From positions 34,010 to 98,009 of the forward strand of contig MWEG01000108.1 in assembly GCA_002070945.1 (NCBI GenBank): DNA of 64,000 bases, given 5' to 3'. The stretch is from Lentisphaerae bacterium ADurb.Bin082 (GTDB taxonomy: Bacteria > Verrucomicrobiota > Lentisphaeria > Oligosphaerales > Oligosphaeraceae). The notes below the pieces were generated by a model. The model did no database searches. It saw only the letters and a program-made list of their open reading frames with translations, and had not been told where the DNA came from. Shown here in pieces: positions 17,301-25,576 of this stretch; the stretch's first letter is position 1, and every line of letters begins with the position of its first letter. The position numbers and the translations under genes are program-made.

Positions 17301-18463
17301 CGGCGCAGTATGAATTGAGCTGCCGTCTGCAAGGGGATGGCGGCCTAGACAAGTCCTGGCGACAGCCGTTCACCGGCTCGGAGGTCGAAATCCCTGGCGA
17401 GTTGAAGGAGCCTGGCTTTGTGCTGTTGTCGGTTGAGCTTTGGAAAAATGGCGTCGCTGTTCCCAAGACTAAGATCACGGCCGGCGCTGGCAAAGAGGTC
17501 GGCAAGATTCGTCCAGCCACGCCAGAGCCAGCAGACTTTGACGCTTTCTGGGCGGATCAGCTGGCGCGTCTGCGGTCGCGGCCAGTGCAGGTCAGTGCCA
17601 CGGCGTTGACTGTCCCCGAGAGGTGGCAGGGCAAAGCTGAAGCGCTTGATGTCCGCCTGGAAGACGGCACCTTGAATGCCACTGGCGTGTTGGTTTTGCC
17701 GTGCGGCGCCAAGCCGCGCGGCCACGCCGCAGTCATCACCTTTTCTGGTGCCAGCTGGATTGGCACGCGACCCGACTATGGCCTGGCCGTGGATGGCGCC
17801 TGCCTAGTCTTCGGCATGAATTTGCATGACACCATCAACCAGCCGACGCCAGAGGAAACAAAAGAGCTGCGCAAGATAGTCGGCGGCTATCAGTTCCGTG
17901 ATCCTGACGACCCGGAAAAGTACCCAATGCGGGATATCTTCCTGCGGATTGTCCGTTGCCTGGACTATCTCAAGACGCGACCGGAATGGGATGGCAAGAC
18001 TCTGATTGCCTCAGGCGGAAGCCTGGGCGGGGCGCAGGCGCTGGTGGCGGCGGCTTTGGACCCTGACGTGATCTTGTGCATTGCCAATGCGCCAGCTTTA
18101 TGCGACCACTTAGCTGACCCGTCCAGACAGACGCCGGGCTGGCCGAATCTGCTGGCTCGGGAGAAGTCTCAAGGCGCCAGCGCTGAGCGGCTGGCCGCCA
18201 TCAGCCGCACCATGCCGTATTTTGACATGGTCAATTTCGCCCGGAGGGTGCGGTGCGAAACGCGCATGAGCACGGGCTTCATTGATGAAACCTGCCCGCC
18301 GACAACCAATTATGCCGTCTATAATGTCCTGGGAGCTGACGTCAAATCCATGTACAACGCCACCTTGGCCGGCCATGGCAGCAGCCGGAAGCCGGGCGAA
18401 CTGAATGTGTTCGGCGCTGGCGGCGAACGGGTGCGCAAGCTGGCCCGCCAAGCGGTGGAGTGA
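14348..18463 (+). CDS. Secreted multimodular protein: DUF4838/GH67-like, CBM9-like, acetyl xylan esterase
   Basis: 1371 residues; the start ATG has AGGAG 8 bases upstream and a signal peptide follows. Residues ~25-130 form a zincin-like domain as in alpha-glucuronidases (VVEQQAAAELRTYLHKITGA). Residues ~180-560 resemble DUF4838, with GHILTRLLVG and FSLCNDDHPRWCECDACAAL. A CBM9-like domain lies at ~595-755 (LVIDGKGNDDDWQTAPQS, DSHIEIFLGN), then a second beta-sandwich at ~765-890. Residues ~1060-1371 match acetyl xylan esterase AXE1, with a likely triad of Ser1225 (SGGSLGG), Asp1313 (FIDETCPP) and His1343 (GHGSSR). It probably removes acetyl groups and possibly glucuronyl groups from one polymer. 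The esterase call is strong; the N-terminal activity is inferred. Confidence 0.8.
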   Translation: MMKLPLSLLMGIGLGLSCVGATVDLVRNGEAKCAVVAEDDVVEQQAAAELRTYLHKITGAEVGTTPGDGLITVRFELIVDGASNALPEAAKVRDDGFLIAASESELVIASRKRRGFLYGVYQILRENGMWWLYPGEEGEVCPKADTVSVARGTKVYNPAFSDRHYRLNGGGGHVPATYDWLVRNGMQVFGGGDPVAKYDPIIFTGGHILTRLLVGSPKLADAEALLKEQPELFGLRDGERVIGEVVPTRGRTVCQPCTSNPETVRRMIASAKAWIESYGQREIIFSLCNDDHPRWCECDACAALDPPEEKAKGVYSTRWWTLVNQISAALPPAEYPNLTLNALSYMNFVDYPIGIVPDPRVRVTLCGMYRCYFHAMDDESCAWNATRYRPLFDAWGKSGMRATNFEYHTDVQGPSRYFPAERGWVLDMKYRHSLNMCGAGIVTRPPDGKFKPPWDDYRAYNMWYSLWQLHWLGAYFAWNIDADYEKVWDDVNQQYYRAGWPAMRDYRLLLEKALADLGEPVRWGGNRAVFGKAYAQPGVGRRLQALLTQAETATAADPIALSRIIREREYLEKNWADGSRMVERSSKRRAWAGPRRSTLVIDGKGNDDDWQTAPQSAGFKVLLKPNKLADPQTAVRLLYDEDNLYFLIEAEAPKNAKVKTTAKENGRQVFSDSHIEIFLGNEKHQGKYYMLAFNWDGKIYQAWAQDASGNNDFNIDTKSEIAFDITPEMLTAEIRLPLAALGYGITPDALWKVNVARSERISDRDIQLSSLCDGDFHGFGQHWQMAFDGLTSRQLIENGGFEDVGDPVLRGDPEKDWVYPSGKAPTAWVFSTTNRGKAEIRTDTPAEGKNYLHVEGSYTFIEQALQLPFSAKSHQFSYRVKVRGDGQLYLRVIDSAGTRHGDHIEQIKANEWMTHEGVIGCSGGKRLLIRTHGALDLDDVRVEVTATRPTEASLTAVSRRESAVYHAGEEVVFVVGAEDFDGLEAAQYELSCRLQGDGGLDKSWRQPFTGSEVEIPGELKEPGFVLLSVELWKNGVAVPKTKITAGAGKEVGKIRPATPEPADFDAFWADQLARLRSRPVQVSATALTVPERWQGKAEALDVRLEDGTLNATGVLVLPCGAKPRGHAAVITFSGASWIGTRPDYGLAVDGACLVFGMNLHDTINQPTPEETKELRKIVGGYQFRDPDDPEKYPMRDIFLRIVRCLDYLKTRPEWDGKTLIASGGSLGGAQALVAAALDPDVILCIANAPALCDHLADPSRQTPGWPNLLAREKSQGASAERLAAISRTMPYFDMVNFARRVRCETRMSTGFIDETCPPTTNYAVYNVLGADVKSMYNATLAGHGSSRKPGELNVFGAGGERVRKLARQAVE

Positions 18464-18545
18464 CCCGGGGGGAGGGCGTGTTAACAGCCTGGAAGATCAG
18501 TCTGGCGCATGATTGCGCTGGGCTTCAGTGACCCTGTCCTCCTGG

Positions 18546-19097
18546 TCAGCGCAACACGGCTCTCAGTTGATCGGGGTCGCGATAGACATTGACCGGGCCG
18601 GTTTTGTTGACGCCGATAAAGGGGATGCCCGCTGAAATCAGGCCGGGCAGATAGTCCAGCGGACGTTCGTACAGATTGGTGGTGCAGCTTGACATGAGAG
18701 ACCAGCACAGCGCGTTGGAACGGTTATAGGCCTCCTGGGTGACGATGAATTTGCTGCGGTTATGTGACTGCACTTCCAGGTTCACCTTCACCGTCAGACC
18801 GGCGCCTGCTGGATTGGCGGCTGGCGTCATACCCTTGTAGGACAAGGCGTTGCTGACGTATTTCGTCAGGGCGTCCCGCAACACGGCGTCAGTGACGTCT
18901 GGCGACACGACCACGACAAAGTCATTCGTATATGCCACGGGCGGTGCCGGTACCCGAGCCGTAATCTGAGCCACTTTGGTTTTGTTGACGCTGATCAAGT
19001 AGGCGACGCTGTTTGGGTCTGTGGCGTCATATTGCGAACGGCAGCCGGTCAGAGCCAAAACACAAACCATTGAGATGACGCCAAGAGTTTTCAACAT
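18546..19097 (-). CDS. Small lipoprotein of unknown function
   Basis: 183 residues. A signal peptide with lipobox LALTGC (Cys19) is followed by a 165-residue domain with no family that I recognise. An AAAGGAG site lies 9 bases before the ATG. The mature part alternates short strands and helices (VAYTNDFVVVVSPDVTDAVL, GAGLTVKVNLEVQSHNRSKF), which resembles small secreted domains that resist an outer-membrane or periplasmic role assignment. It converges with the esterase gene, with no strong terminator between them. Expression as a single gene is likely. Function unknown. Confidence 0.7.
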   Translation of the reverse strand: MLKTLGVISMVCVLALTGCRSQYDATDPNSVAYLISVNKTKVAQITARVPAPPVAYTNDFVVVVSPDVTDAVLRDALTKYVSNALSYKGMTPAANPAGAGLTVKVNLEVQSHNRSKFIVTQEAYNRSNALCWSLMSSCTTNLYERPLDYLPGLISAGIPFIGVNKTGPVNVYRDPDQLRAVLR

Positions 19098-19311
19098 GAG
19101 AGTACGCTCCTTTCAGGAATGGGGGCAAACAAATAAGGCATTAATATGCTACGGCATGATTTCATGCCAAGCTGAACTTGGTCTTGATAGAAATAATTTA
19201 TTGCGGCTACCTGCGATTGTCAATGCGCGACATGATGTTTGCCAAGTCTCAAGGCTATTGGTCACCGATTGATAATGGTCATCCCGACAACATGTTTTCA
19301 GCGCTAACTGT

Positions 19312-19400
19312 AGTGCCCCTACGGGGCACCAGTTTGGGGGTATGCCTCCCCCAGGCTGAAGCCTGGGGTTAAGCATGGTTAAGCGCCTACGGCGCATAGT
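19312..19400. repeat. REP-like palindrome cluster (type C), copy 2
   Basis: Three hairpins in a row: GTGCCCCTACGGGGCAC, CCCCAGGCTGAAGCCTGGGG and GCGCCTACGGCGC. The phrase CATGGTTAAGCGCC before the last recurs as CATGGTTAAGTGCC at about 60449, and AGGCTGAAGCCT matches the palindrome at 8875-8890. Confidence 0.7.
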
Positions 19401-19483
19401 AATGTGACTTTAAGCATGGTGCATCTGTGCCGGCTGAAAGCCTGTGTAAGACACGTGTCTTCGCACCACCCGTCCACCAACGT

Positions 19484-19616
19484 CCGTAGCTGCAGAGCTG
19501 CAAATGCCCTGAAAGGGCGAGACATACCAGCCCAGGGCAAGCAAAGCCCGCCAAGGGCGAGCGACGCCCTGGGTGAGGTAATGTATAATTTTGAGTCCTG
19601 AAAGGGCGACACAAAA
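19484..19616 (+). repeat. Intergenic repeat with GCCCTGAAAGGGC hairpins
   Basis: Contains GTAGCTGCAGAGCTGC, then GCCCTGAAAGGGC, then paired blocks CAGCCCAGGGC and GCCCTGGGTG, and ends with GAGTCCTGAAAGGGCGACAC. From general knowledge, almost the same word order recurs in intergenic regions of many Lentisphaerota, Planctomycetota and related genomes, where it is often mis-called as small ORFs. It is probably a structured mobile or passively amplified element. Only one full copy is in this window. Confidence 0.65.
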
Positions 19617-19741
19617 ATGCCGCTGTGGCTAAAAGACAACATAAAGGCATGCAAGTATTCATCACAAAATTTCGCGCATTGCCCAAAAAATAGGTTATGG
19701 ACGGCAGTCCACCCTAGGGAATTATGGGGCGGACTTTGTGG

Positions 19742-20479
19742 TTATTTTTCGGGTTCGAGCTTCCCCCAGAGCGGCACTTTGATTTCGCCGCCGAGGATGA
19801 CGGCTTTGAGCAGCATATCCGATTTTGTCTTCACTTCCGGGTAGGGGATTTGTGCGCTCCATTCCACTGGGTTGTTTTCATCCGTCGGCAGCAGTTGCAG
19901 CTTGTCTTCTCCGTTCATGCGCAGCATGACCATGCAGTAGGCGTCATAGAAGCGCACCATCACATCTTCGGCAGGTTCCTTGAGGAAAACCCGTATTTCG
20001 AGGCGGTCGTCTATGCGTTTGGTTTCAATCCGGTACTCCGGTTTCTGCACTTGCTTGAGGTATTTGAAATGCACGATCAGGCCGTGCAGATCGAAGCGCA
20101 GAAATGGCCTGGGCCTATCAGAAGTCAGTTTGACTGCGAATATCCCGGTCTGCGGACTGGCGATCATGCCGAAGCCGCCGGTGAGTCCGCTGCCAGTGAA
20201 CCCGAAGCCGCGATATCCTTCGAGCATTGAATAGCCGACGATTTCCCCGCAGAACCAGGGATATGCCGGGTCAGCAGGCACATAGCGCCCGGAGTTATAG
20301 CTTTCTCCGGGCGCGATGGTGAAGCCGCCTTCTGGATGCGCGGCAAATTTCAAGCCTTCCCACCAGCCGGAAATATCCACCCCGTCTTCCAGCCACAGGG
20401 TGTTGCCATCCGGATTTTCCTTGAAATCAGCCAGCAGGGGAAAAGCCACGGCAAGCAAAAGGAGACAGAAGCATCTCAT
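19742..20479 (-). CDS. Exported beta-rich protein of unknown function
   Basis: 245 residues with a short signal peptide (MRCFCLLLLAVAFPLLA) and a GAGGAG ribosome site 6 bases before the ATG. The mature part is rich in aromatic residues and Gly (DISGWWEGLKFAAHPEGGFT, YRGFGFTGSGLTGGFG), as in carbohydrate-facing beta-sandwich or jelly-roll proteins. No catalytic motif is recognised. Its start lies 14 bases after the stop of the large CBM9-containing gene, so they form an operon and probably act on the same glycan. Function unknown; a periplasmic sugar-binding or lectin-like role is a guess. Confidence 0.7.
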   Translation of the reverse strand: MRCFCLLLLAVAFPLLADFKENPDGNTLWLEDGVDISGWWEGLKFAAHPEGGFTIAPGESYNSGRYVPADPAYPWFCGEIVGYSMLEGYRGFGFTGSGLTGGFGMIASPQTGIFAVKLTSDRPRPFLRFDLHGLIVHFKYLKQVQKPEYRIETKRIDDRLEIRVFLKEPAEDVMVRFYDAYCMVMLRMNGEDKLQLLPTDENNPVEWSAQIPYPEVKTKSDMLLKAVILGGEIKVPLWGKLEPEK

Positions 20480-20493
20480 AATTGTTTCTCCTC

Positions 20494-23208
20494 TCAGGGC
20501 AGCAGTTCGAATTCGTAGAGTTCTGCTTCTTTGGGGACGAATTCCAGCCTGATTTTGACCGTAGTCAGTTGTTTTCCAAAGTCGAGTTCAAGCAGGTATT
20601 TGTCTTCGCTGCGTTTTGCTTCCGGGACGATCCACTTGCCGAATTTCCATATCTTGAACGTCAGTCCTTGCAGATTCCAGCCGTGGATTTTGGCCTTGCT
20701 GAATTTCGGCACAAAGGTCGTGAAGGCCATTTCGTACCAGAGGGAATCCGCGGCAATATTGCGTGGCATCCAAGCGGAGACATCGATCACGCCGTCAAAC
20801 ATTTTGTCTTGCTGCTCCATGGCGTTTTGCAGGTCGTAGGGGCGTGCTGGCGGGGCACTCAATTCAATCTCCCGGCCGCGGCCAAACAACAGGTTGCCGC
20901 GCTGACGCCGGGCTGCCTCTGCCTGGGCGATGCGTTCCCGCAGAGCAGAGATGCTCTCAAGGCCAGCATCCATTTTTTCCGAGGTCAGCAGCACTACCTC
21001 GTACGGCGCAAGCTCCAAGGCCAGACGGCCATTTTCCGGACGATGCTCGCCGCTGTCGCGGAAGCGGTAGAGGAGCTTCTCTGCTGCCGGAAACTCGAAT
21101 TTTTGCGGTTCAGTCAGCACATTGACCAGCAGGTACAAGGTTTTTCCATCTGCTTTGAAGACGCGGATATCCTGGTCGCCGAGGCGTTCGGAGTCTTCCG
21201 CCGTGAGCAAGGGTGCGAGGCGGTCAAGCGACACATAGATGAAGTCGCAGCCCAAGCTGAGTTCTGGCCTGGCAGCATGGTCATACCAGATGTAGGGGGT
21301 GAGGCCTTGACCGCCGCAGCAGACGCTGGCCCAGATCGAGGCATTGGTCTCGTCAAAAGTAGGATAAGCAGCATAGAAGTTATTGAATGAGTAGCAGAAG
21401 GTCTGTGGCGTGAGCATCAGCACTTTGTCTGGCCGCTGCAAGCGTTCGACATCAGCGCACATATCGCGGACTCGGGCGATGCTCACATTCAGGGCGCGTT
21501 CTCCTTTTTCATTGACCGTGGGACTGGTATAGGGATGCGGATTGATGATATCAGCGCATTCGATGTAACGCACGGGGGCGCGGGAGATAATCATCACCAG
21601 ACGGGTCGGATCGTGCTTTTTGCAGAATTCATAGATATGGCGCAGGTACACCGGGGAAAGTCCGCGGCATTCTGGTTCGTCGGAGATATAATAGACGATT
21701 CTCGGGTTATCCCGGTTTTTTTCGATGGCCGCCAAGAGCGCATCAAACACTTTTTGCGACGGTTCGCGGTCGAAGACTGCTTCTTCGGTTTCAATGCCTT
21801 TGCCTATCAGGCGGGCGATCTCCAGCCCAATCCATCCGTCCAGGTTGAAGGGGTGCTTAGCTGCTTGGGTTGGGTATTTTTCATTGAAGGCCTTAGAGCA
21901 GACCCAGCCCGGGCCGCCATACCAGCCCAGCAGAAATTCCGGTTTGCCGTTGACAATCACTCGGCCGTTGCGGACCCAGGCCCTGGCCTTGTTGATTCGG
22001 CGCACGGTTCTGGCAAGCTCGCCGAGCTTCACCGGGATATCGCCGGGAATCTGCGAGATGTCGATGTCAAATTCGGCTTTCCGGCCGGCTACCTTCAAGT
22101 GATGCGGAGTCCCGGCCACTTCCAGGGTGATTTCTTCGGCTGGGATATTGACTTCGACAAAGCCTTGCAGGCGTTTGTCAGCCTCGCCGGGATAGAAATT
22201 GCCGGCATATTGCGGTGAAGTGAAGACCAGTTTCAGGGGTGAGGCATCAACCAGCACCGGGAAGCCGCGTTCATGCACTGTCTTGCCGCTTGCCGCCTGT
22301 CGCAAGATGAAGTTGACCTGATTCCGGCCGGCTTGAGGCAGCTGCACTTGAGAGGAAATCGTGTTGCTTCCGCTTTTCAGGTTAAGCTTGAAGGTCTGGC
22401 CGCAGGTTTCCAGCAGATATTCCCCGGCTGGCGCCGCACCTAAGATGATGACAGTTTCCAGGGTGCCGCTGAAACCCTCGGCATTGCGGCTGCTAGTCTT
22501 GAAAGTAGCCGAATCGACTCGCAAATCACAGGCATTGGGCTTGCCGGGCATTCCGGTGAACTTGTTGAAGAGGTCGGTTTCATGGTTGGAATAATTCAGG
22601 GCGCTCCAAGTGCTGTTTTCATGACGGCCAGGAGAATAGCGCGCTACATTGGCCAGCCAGGTGCTTTTCCATGCTGAAGCAGGAGTCATGTACAAGCTCG
22701 CCAGTGGGATTTTGACTTCGAGACACCAGCCGCCAGGAACTAAACGGGCGCTGTATTCCCAGGCCGGAGAATAAGCGTCTGGAGTGATATTTCCCCGCTC
22801 TGCATAGAATTGCTGCCAGCTGGCCCCGCCGGCGCTGACGACAAACTGATAGAATTCATCGCCAATCCCAGTAGGCACGAGGAAAATTTCCACCACATCA
22901 TTGGTCCAGGGATTGGAATGCGGGCCTTTTTTCAGGTCGGCTCGGGTCTCTCCTGGGTCATCGCAAGTGACGGCAAAATAGAGGTTCTCTTCATCTGCCA
23001 GGGCCTTGAAAGAGGTTTTCAGAATTGGGTCGGTTTTCCCGGCTGACTTGAGCAGGCGGAATTCACCGGCTGCTGGCGCGGCGGCCTGCCAGCTGGGTTC
23101 ATCAAATTGGCCGTCAATACGCAGGTTTTCGGCCGAGCCGACCTTGTATTCGGCCGCTCCAACGGACAGGGCTGTCAGCAAGCTAAGGCAAATCAAATGT
23201 GTTTTCAT
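20494..23208 (-). CDS. Secreted glycosidase-like protein with N-terminal CBM9-like domain
   Basis: 904 residues from the ATG at 23208, which begins a signal peptide (MKTHLICLSLLTALSVGAAE); a longer frame upstream lacks a sensible leader. Residues ~22-215 are a CBM9-like module (LRIDGQFDEPSWQAAAPAAG, NDVVEIFLVPTG, WCLEVKIPLASL). A sandwich region follows, then from ~400 a TIM-barrel part beginning RAWVRNGRVIVNGKPEFLLGW, as in GH2/GH5-like exoenzymes, with YYISDEPECRG holding a candidate acid (Glu). The C-terminal ~150 residues are again beta-rich. It is followed 14 bases later by a small exported protein. It probably acts extracellularly; exact GH family and substrate are not determinable here. 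Confidence 0.75.
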   Translation of the reverse strand: MKTHLICLSLLTALSVGAAEYKVGSAENLRIDGQFDEPSWQAAAPAAGEFRLLKSAGKTDPILKTSFKALADEENLYFAVTCDDPGETRADLKKGPHSNPWTNDVVEIFLVPTGIGDEFYQFVVSAGGASWQQFYAERGNITPDAYSPAWEYSARLVPGGWCLEVKIPLASLYMTPASAWKSTWLANVARYSPGRHENSTWSALNYSNHETDLFNKFTGMPGKPNACDLRVDSATFKTSSRNAEGFSGTLETVIILGAAPAGEYLLETCGQTFKLNLKSGSNTISSQVQLPQAGRNQVNFILRQAASGKTVHERGFPVLVDASPLKLVFTSPQYAGNFYPGEADKRLQGFVEVNIPAEEITLEVAGTPHHLKVAGRKAEFDIDISQIPGDIPVKLGELARTVRRINKARAWVRNGRVIVNGKPEFLLGWYGGPGWVCSKAFNEKYPTQAAKHPFNLDGWIGLEIARLIGKGIETEEAVFDREPSQKVFDALLAAIEKNRDNPRIVYYISDEPECRGLSPVYLRHIYEFCKKHDPTRLVMIISRAPVRYIECADIINPHPYTSPTVNEKGERALNVSIARVRDMCADVERLQRPDKVLMLTPQTFCYSFNNFYAAYPTFDETNASIWASVCCGGQGLTPYIWYDHAARPELSLGCDFIYVSLDRLAPLLTAEDSERLGDQDIRVFKADGKTLYLLVNVLTEPQKFEFPAAEKLLYRFRDSGEHRPENGRLALELAPYEVVLLTSEKMDAGLESISALRERIAQAEAARRQRGNLLFGRGREIELSAPPARPYDLQNAMEQQDKMFDGVIDVSAWMPRNIAADSLWYEMAFTTFVPKFSKAKIHGWNLQGLTFKIWKFGKWIVPEAKRSEDKYLLELDFGKQLTTVKIRLEFVPKEAELYEFELLP

Positions 23209-23359
23209 GGAGCTTTTGTTCTTTCTTATATGGTGGTTATCCCGAGGTGCCAAGCCACGGCTAAACCGCAGCGCAGAGGCCTAAGTAACGCTTTAATTAA
23301 AGTTCTGTTGACTGATTTTAGTCGAATGGAAATTGATGTTTTATAACGTCCCACGCTCG

Positions 23360-25318
23360 TTAATATTCGAACACAACCAGGGCGTATCCTGAGGCTTCAG
23401 GCAGCGTGACCCGGCAGTATCCGTCCTCCTCGGTATGCGGGAGAAGTTGTCGTGACGGTGCCAGATAGACTGAACGGACTTTTTTCCCGTCGCAACGCAG
23501 CTGTATCTCGACATCTCGGAGCAGGATACGGTCTTCAATCAATGCAAAATTCCCGCGCTTTTCCTGCGCATAGGCGACGATATGCACCATTTCATAGCGG
23601 TCTTTACGCTGCACTATCGCCCGGGCGCAACCTGGCAGGCCAGATACTCGCAGTTGCGGGCGTGGAACCAGGTCGTTCAGCACATTGCCCAGCAATTGGC
23701 GCAGATGCAGGGAAGCCCGCGTCCAGTAGCCCTGGAAGATTTCGCCGGCGATGTAAACGATATTGCCCTTGACCGCCAGGAACGGTTCGTCAGTCGCGGC
23801 CTGCGGCGGGGTGTAATAGTTGCCTCGAAGGCCATCCCAGCCGAAATTCACGTAGGGCTTGACGCAGCGCATCTCTACCTTCGCTCCGGAAGCGGCGGCA
23901 GTGGAGCAGCCCGAGGCGTAAACTGACAAGGCCATCCCCTCGGCTAAACCGGCGGCAAAGGCGCCCTCGGACTGGAAATACAGCGGGTCGTAGGCAATTT
24001 TTCCTTGATAACTCACCGGCCAATCCGTTGACAGAGCAAAGGCCGAGCCAGCCGAATCAAGACCGGAAGCAGCGGAGGCAAGGATTTTGCCGCCCTTGGC
24101 CAGATGTCGGCGCACCCTTGCGACTATTTCGTCCGTGAACGTCACCTTGTCAGGGAAAATCAGCAGCTGATACTTGTCCCAGGAAGCGAATTCGCTGACC
24201 ACGTCAAACTGATATTTAAGTTCATCCAGCATGCGTACCGCTCCTTGTGCAGACGGCTTTGGAGCATAGAGTTCGCGCATGGCGGCGCTGTTGCAGACAA
24301 TCGCGATTTCGTTGTCATTGACGGCATCCAGCGACCATTCGTCATACTGCTGCATATTGGCATAGACTTTCTTGATCAAGTCAAATATCGGCTGTTCGAG
24401 GTCGCCGCGGGGGTGCAGATGTCCGCCGACATCTGGGCGCATTCCATTGGCAACTCCATAGAACATATCCGCTTCCAGGCTGATTTCGTCTCTGACGCAG
24501 CCGAAGTCTCCCCAGTCATCAAAACGTCCGTTCATGTTCAAGACGCTCTTATTTGTGCCGGCCAGCGTCCGCAGGTAATGTGCTGGCAGCATATAATGGT
24601 CTATTCCCCAGGCTGATACGCTTTCCGCTTCCAGGTGGCTGAGATGTTCGATGTAGTGTTCCACTGGGCGGCCGTTGAAGAATAGCAGGGCATCCGGCTT
24701 AACCGCCTTGATGCCATCTATCAGTTTGCTGCACATCCGATTGCAGGAGAAATTACTGAAACTGCGTACTTGTTCGAGGCTTTTCCAGTCTATTCCTTTT
24801 TCCTTCATTTCCGTGATGCAGCGCTGGCAGACGCAATCAGAGGCGCCCAGGCAATCGAAAAAGAAGCCATCTACCTTGTAGTTATCCAGCAATTCCAAGG
24901 CCATTTTCAGCAGATGGTCCCCAAAGCCGGAATTATAGCAGATTTGGCGGAAGAATGGGCTGTCCTTGCATTTTAAGCGCTGTTCCATTTGAAACGGGAC
25001 ATCGGCCCATTCCAGGTGCGCCAGCATTTCTTCTTCACTGAGATGCGCGTTGAAATACAAGCTCAACGTGATGTTTTTCCGCCAGCAGGCTTCTGACAAC
25101 TCCCGAATCAAATCGAATTTCAGGGAAGGATGCCGCGTTCCGATCTTAGTGTTGTAGTAGGCATTGCCCTGGTTGCAGCGGGCATGGAAGGTCAGAAAAT
25201 CAACGCCGCAGGAGCTTATCTGATCCGTAAAAGCCTCGGCATCAAAATTCACTCCGACTTCCGGATTGGTGGCCATAGTATGGAAATCATAAAAAAGCGC
25301 ATACTTGAATTTCGCCAT
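23360..25318 (-). CDS. GHL6-type putative glycoside hydrolase with GH42-like trimerisation domain
   Basis: 652 residues, no signal peptide. The N-terminal ~340 residues form a TIM barrel of the hypothetical glycosyl hydrolase family often called GHL6: ALFYDFHTMA, a first-strand HARCNQGNAYY, then GTRHPSLKFDLIRELSEACW, DGFFFDCLGASDCVCQRC and FFNGRPVEHY. The middle part (~350-500) resembles the GH42 trimerisation/flavodoxin-like domain (YQLLIFPDKVTFTDEIVARV, HLAKGGKILASAASGL). The same architecture is encoded at 34098-36116, and the two are clear but distant paralogs. It is expected in the cytoplasm, possibly a fucosidase- or galactosidase-like exoenzyme. It lies upstream of the CBM9 protein on the same strand. 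Confidence 0.75.
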   Translation of the reverse strand: MAKFKYALFYDFHTMATNPEVGVNFDAEAFTDQISSCGVDFLTFHARCNQGNAYYNTKIGTRHPSLKFDLIRELSEACWRKNITLSLYFNAHLSEEEMLAHLEWADVPFQMEQRLKCKDSPFFRQICYNSGFGDHLLKMALELLDNYKVDGFFFDCLGASDCVCQRCITEMKEKGIDWKSLEQVRSFSNFSCNRMCSKLIDGIKAVKPDALLFFNGRPVEHYIEHLSHLEAESVSAWGIDHYMLPAHYLRTLAGTNKSVLNMNGRFDDWGDFGCVRDEISLEADMFYGVANGMRPDVGGHLHPRGDLEQPIFDLIKKVYANMQQYDEWSLDAVNDNEIAIVCNSAAMRELYAPKPSAQGAVRMLDELKYQFDVVSEFASWDKYQLLIFPDKVTFTDEIVARVRRHLAKGGKILASAASGLDSAGSAFALSTDWPVSYQGKIAYDPLYFQSEGAFAAGLAEGMALSVYASGCSTAAASGAKVEMRCVKPYVNFGWDGLRGNYYTPPQAATDEPFLAVKGNIVYIAGEIFQGYWTRASLHLRQLLGNVLNDLVPRPQLRVSGLPGCARAIVQRKDRYEMVHIVAYAQEKRGNFALIEDRILLRDVEIQLRCDGKKVRSVYLAPSRQLLPHTEEDGYCRVTLPEASGYALVVFEY

Positions 25319-25499
25319 GGGCCGAGACCTTTTTCGTTGGGGTGTTGATGTTGCGGCTATAGACCAGACGAAAAATTCGACTGAATCATTGATTGCGGCG
25401 CCTTAGGTTTGAATTGCAATTCCGGGTGGAAAAGTCGCCCCCGTAATTGCAAAACATCAAATCCAGGTTAACTTTATTTTGCTTCTGCCCCTCCTTGTT

Positions 25500-25527
25500 T
25501 TGTATGGATGGGGTTACTCCCTATAAA
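25500..25527 (+). promoter_or_regulatory. Possible sigma-70-type promoter for the GH42-like gene
   Basis: TTGTAT at 25500-25505 and TATAAA at 25522-25527, separated by 16 bases, in an A+T-rich stretch about 50 bases before the start codon. Consensus match only; no operator is obvious. Confidence 0.35.
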
Positions 25528-25576
25528 ATAAGGGTTCTTATACACCTTGTCAAACATCTATTCCCAGGTGAATACC

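Larger units (their letters stand above)
19098..19741. other. 644-base spacer packed with palindromic repeats, no gene
   Basis: No stretch has coding character; short frames here are artefacts of the repeats. The first ~200 bases are A+T-rich promoter-like sequence for the lipoprotein gene. From about 19310 to 19620 two repeat blocks follow, listed separately. Confidence 0.6.

Noticed and set aside
19400..19690. Small ORFs in the repeat-rich spacer
   Set aside because: They change frame freely, have no ribosome sites and are formed by the palindromic repeats; similar peptides are known artefacts of such repeats.
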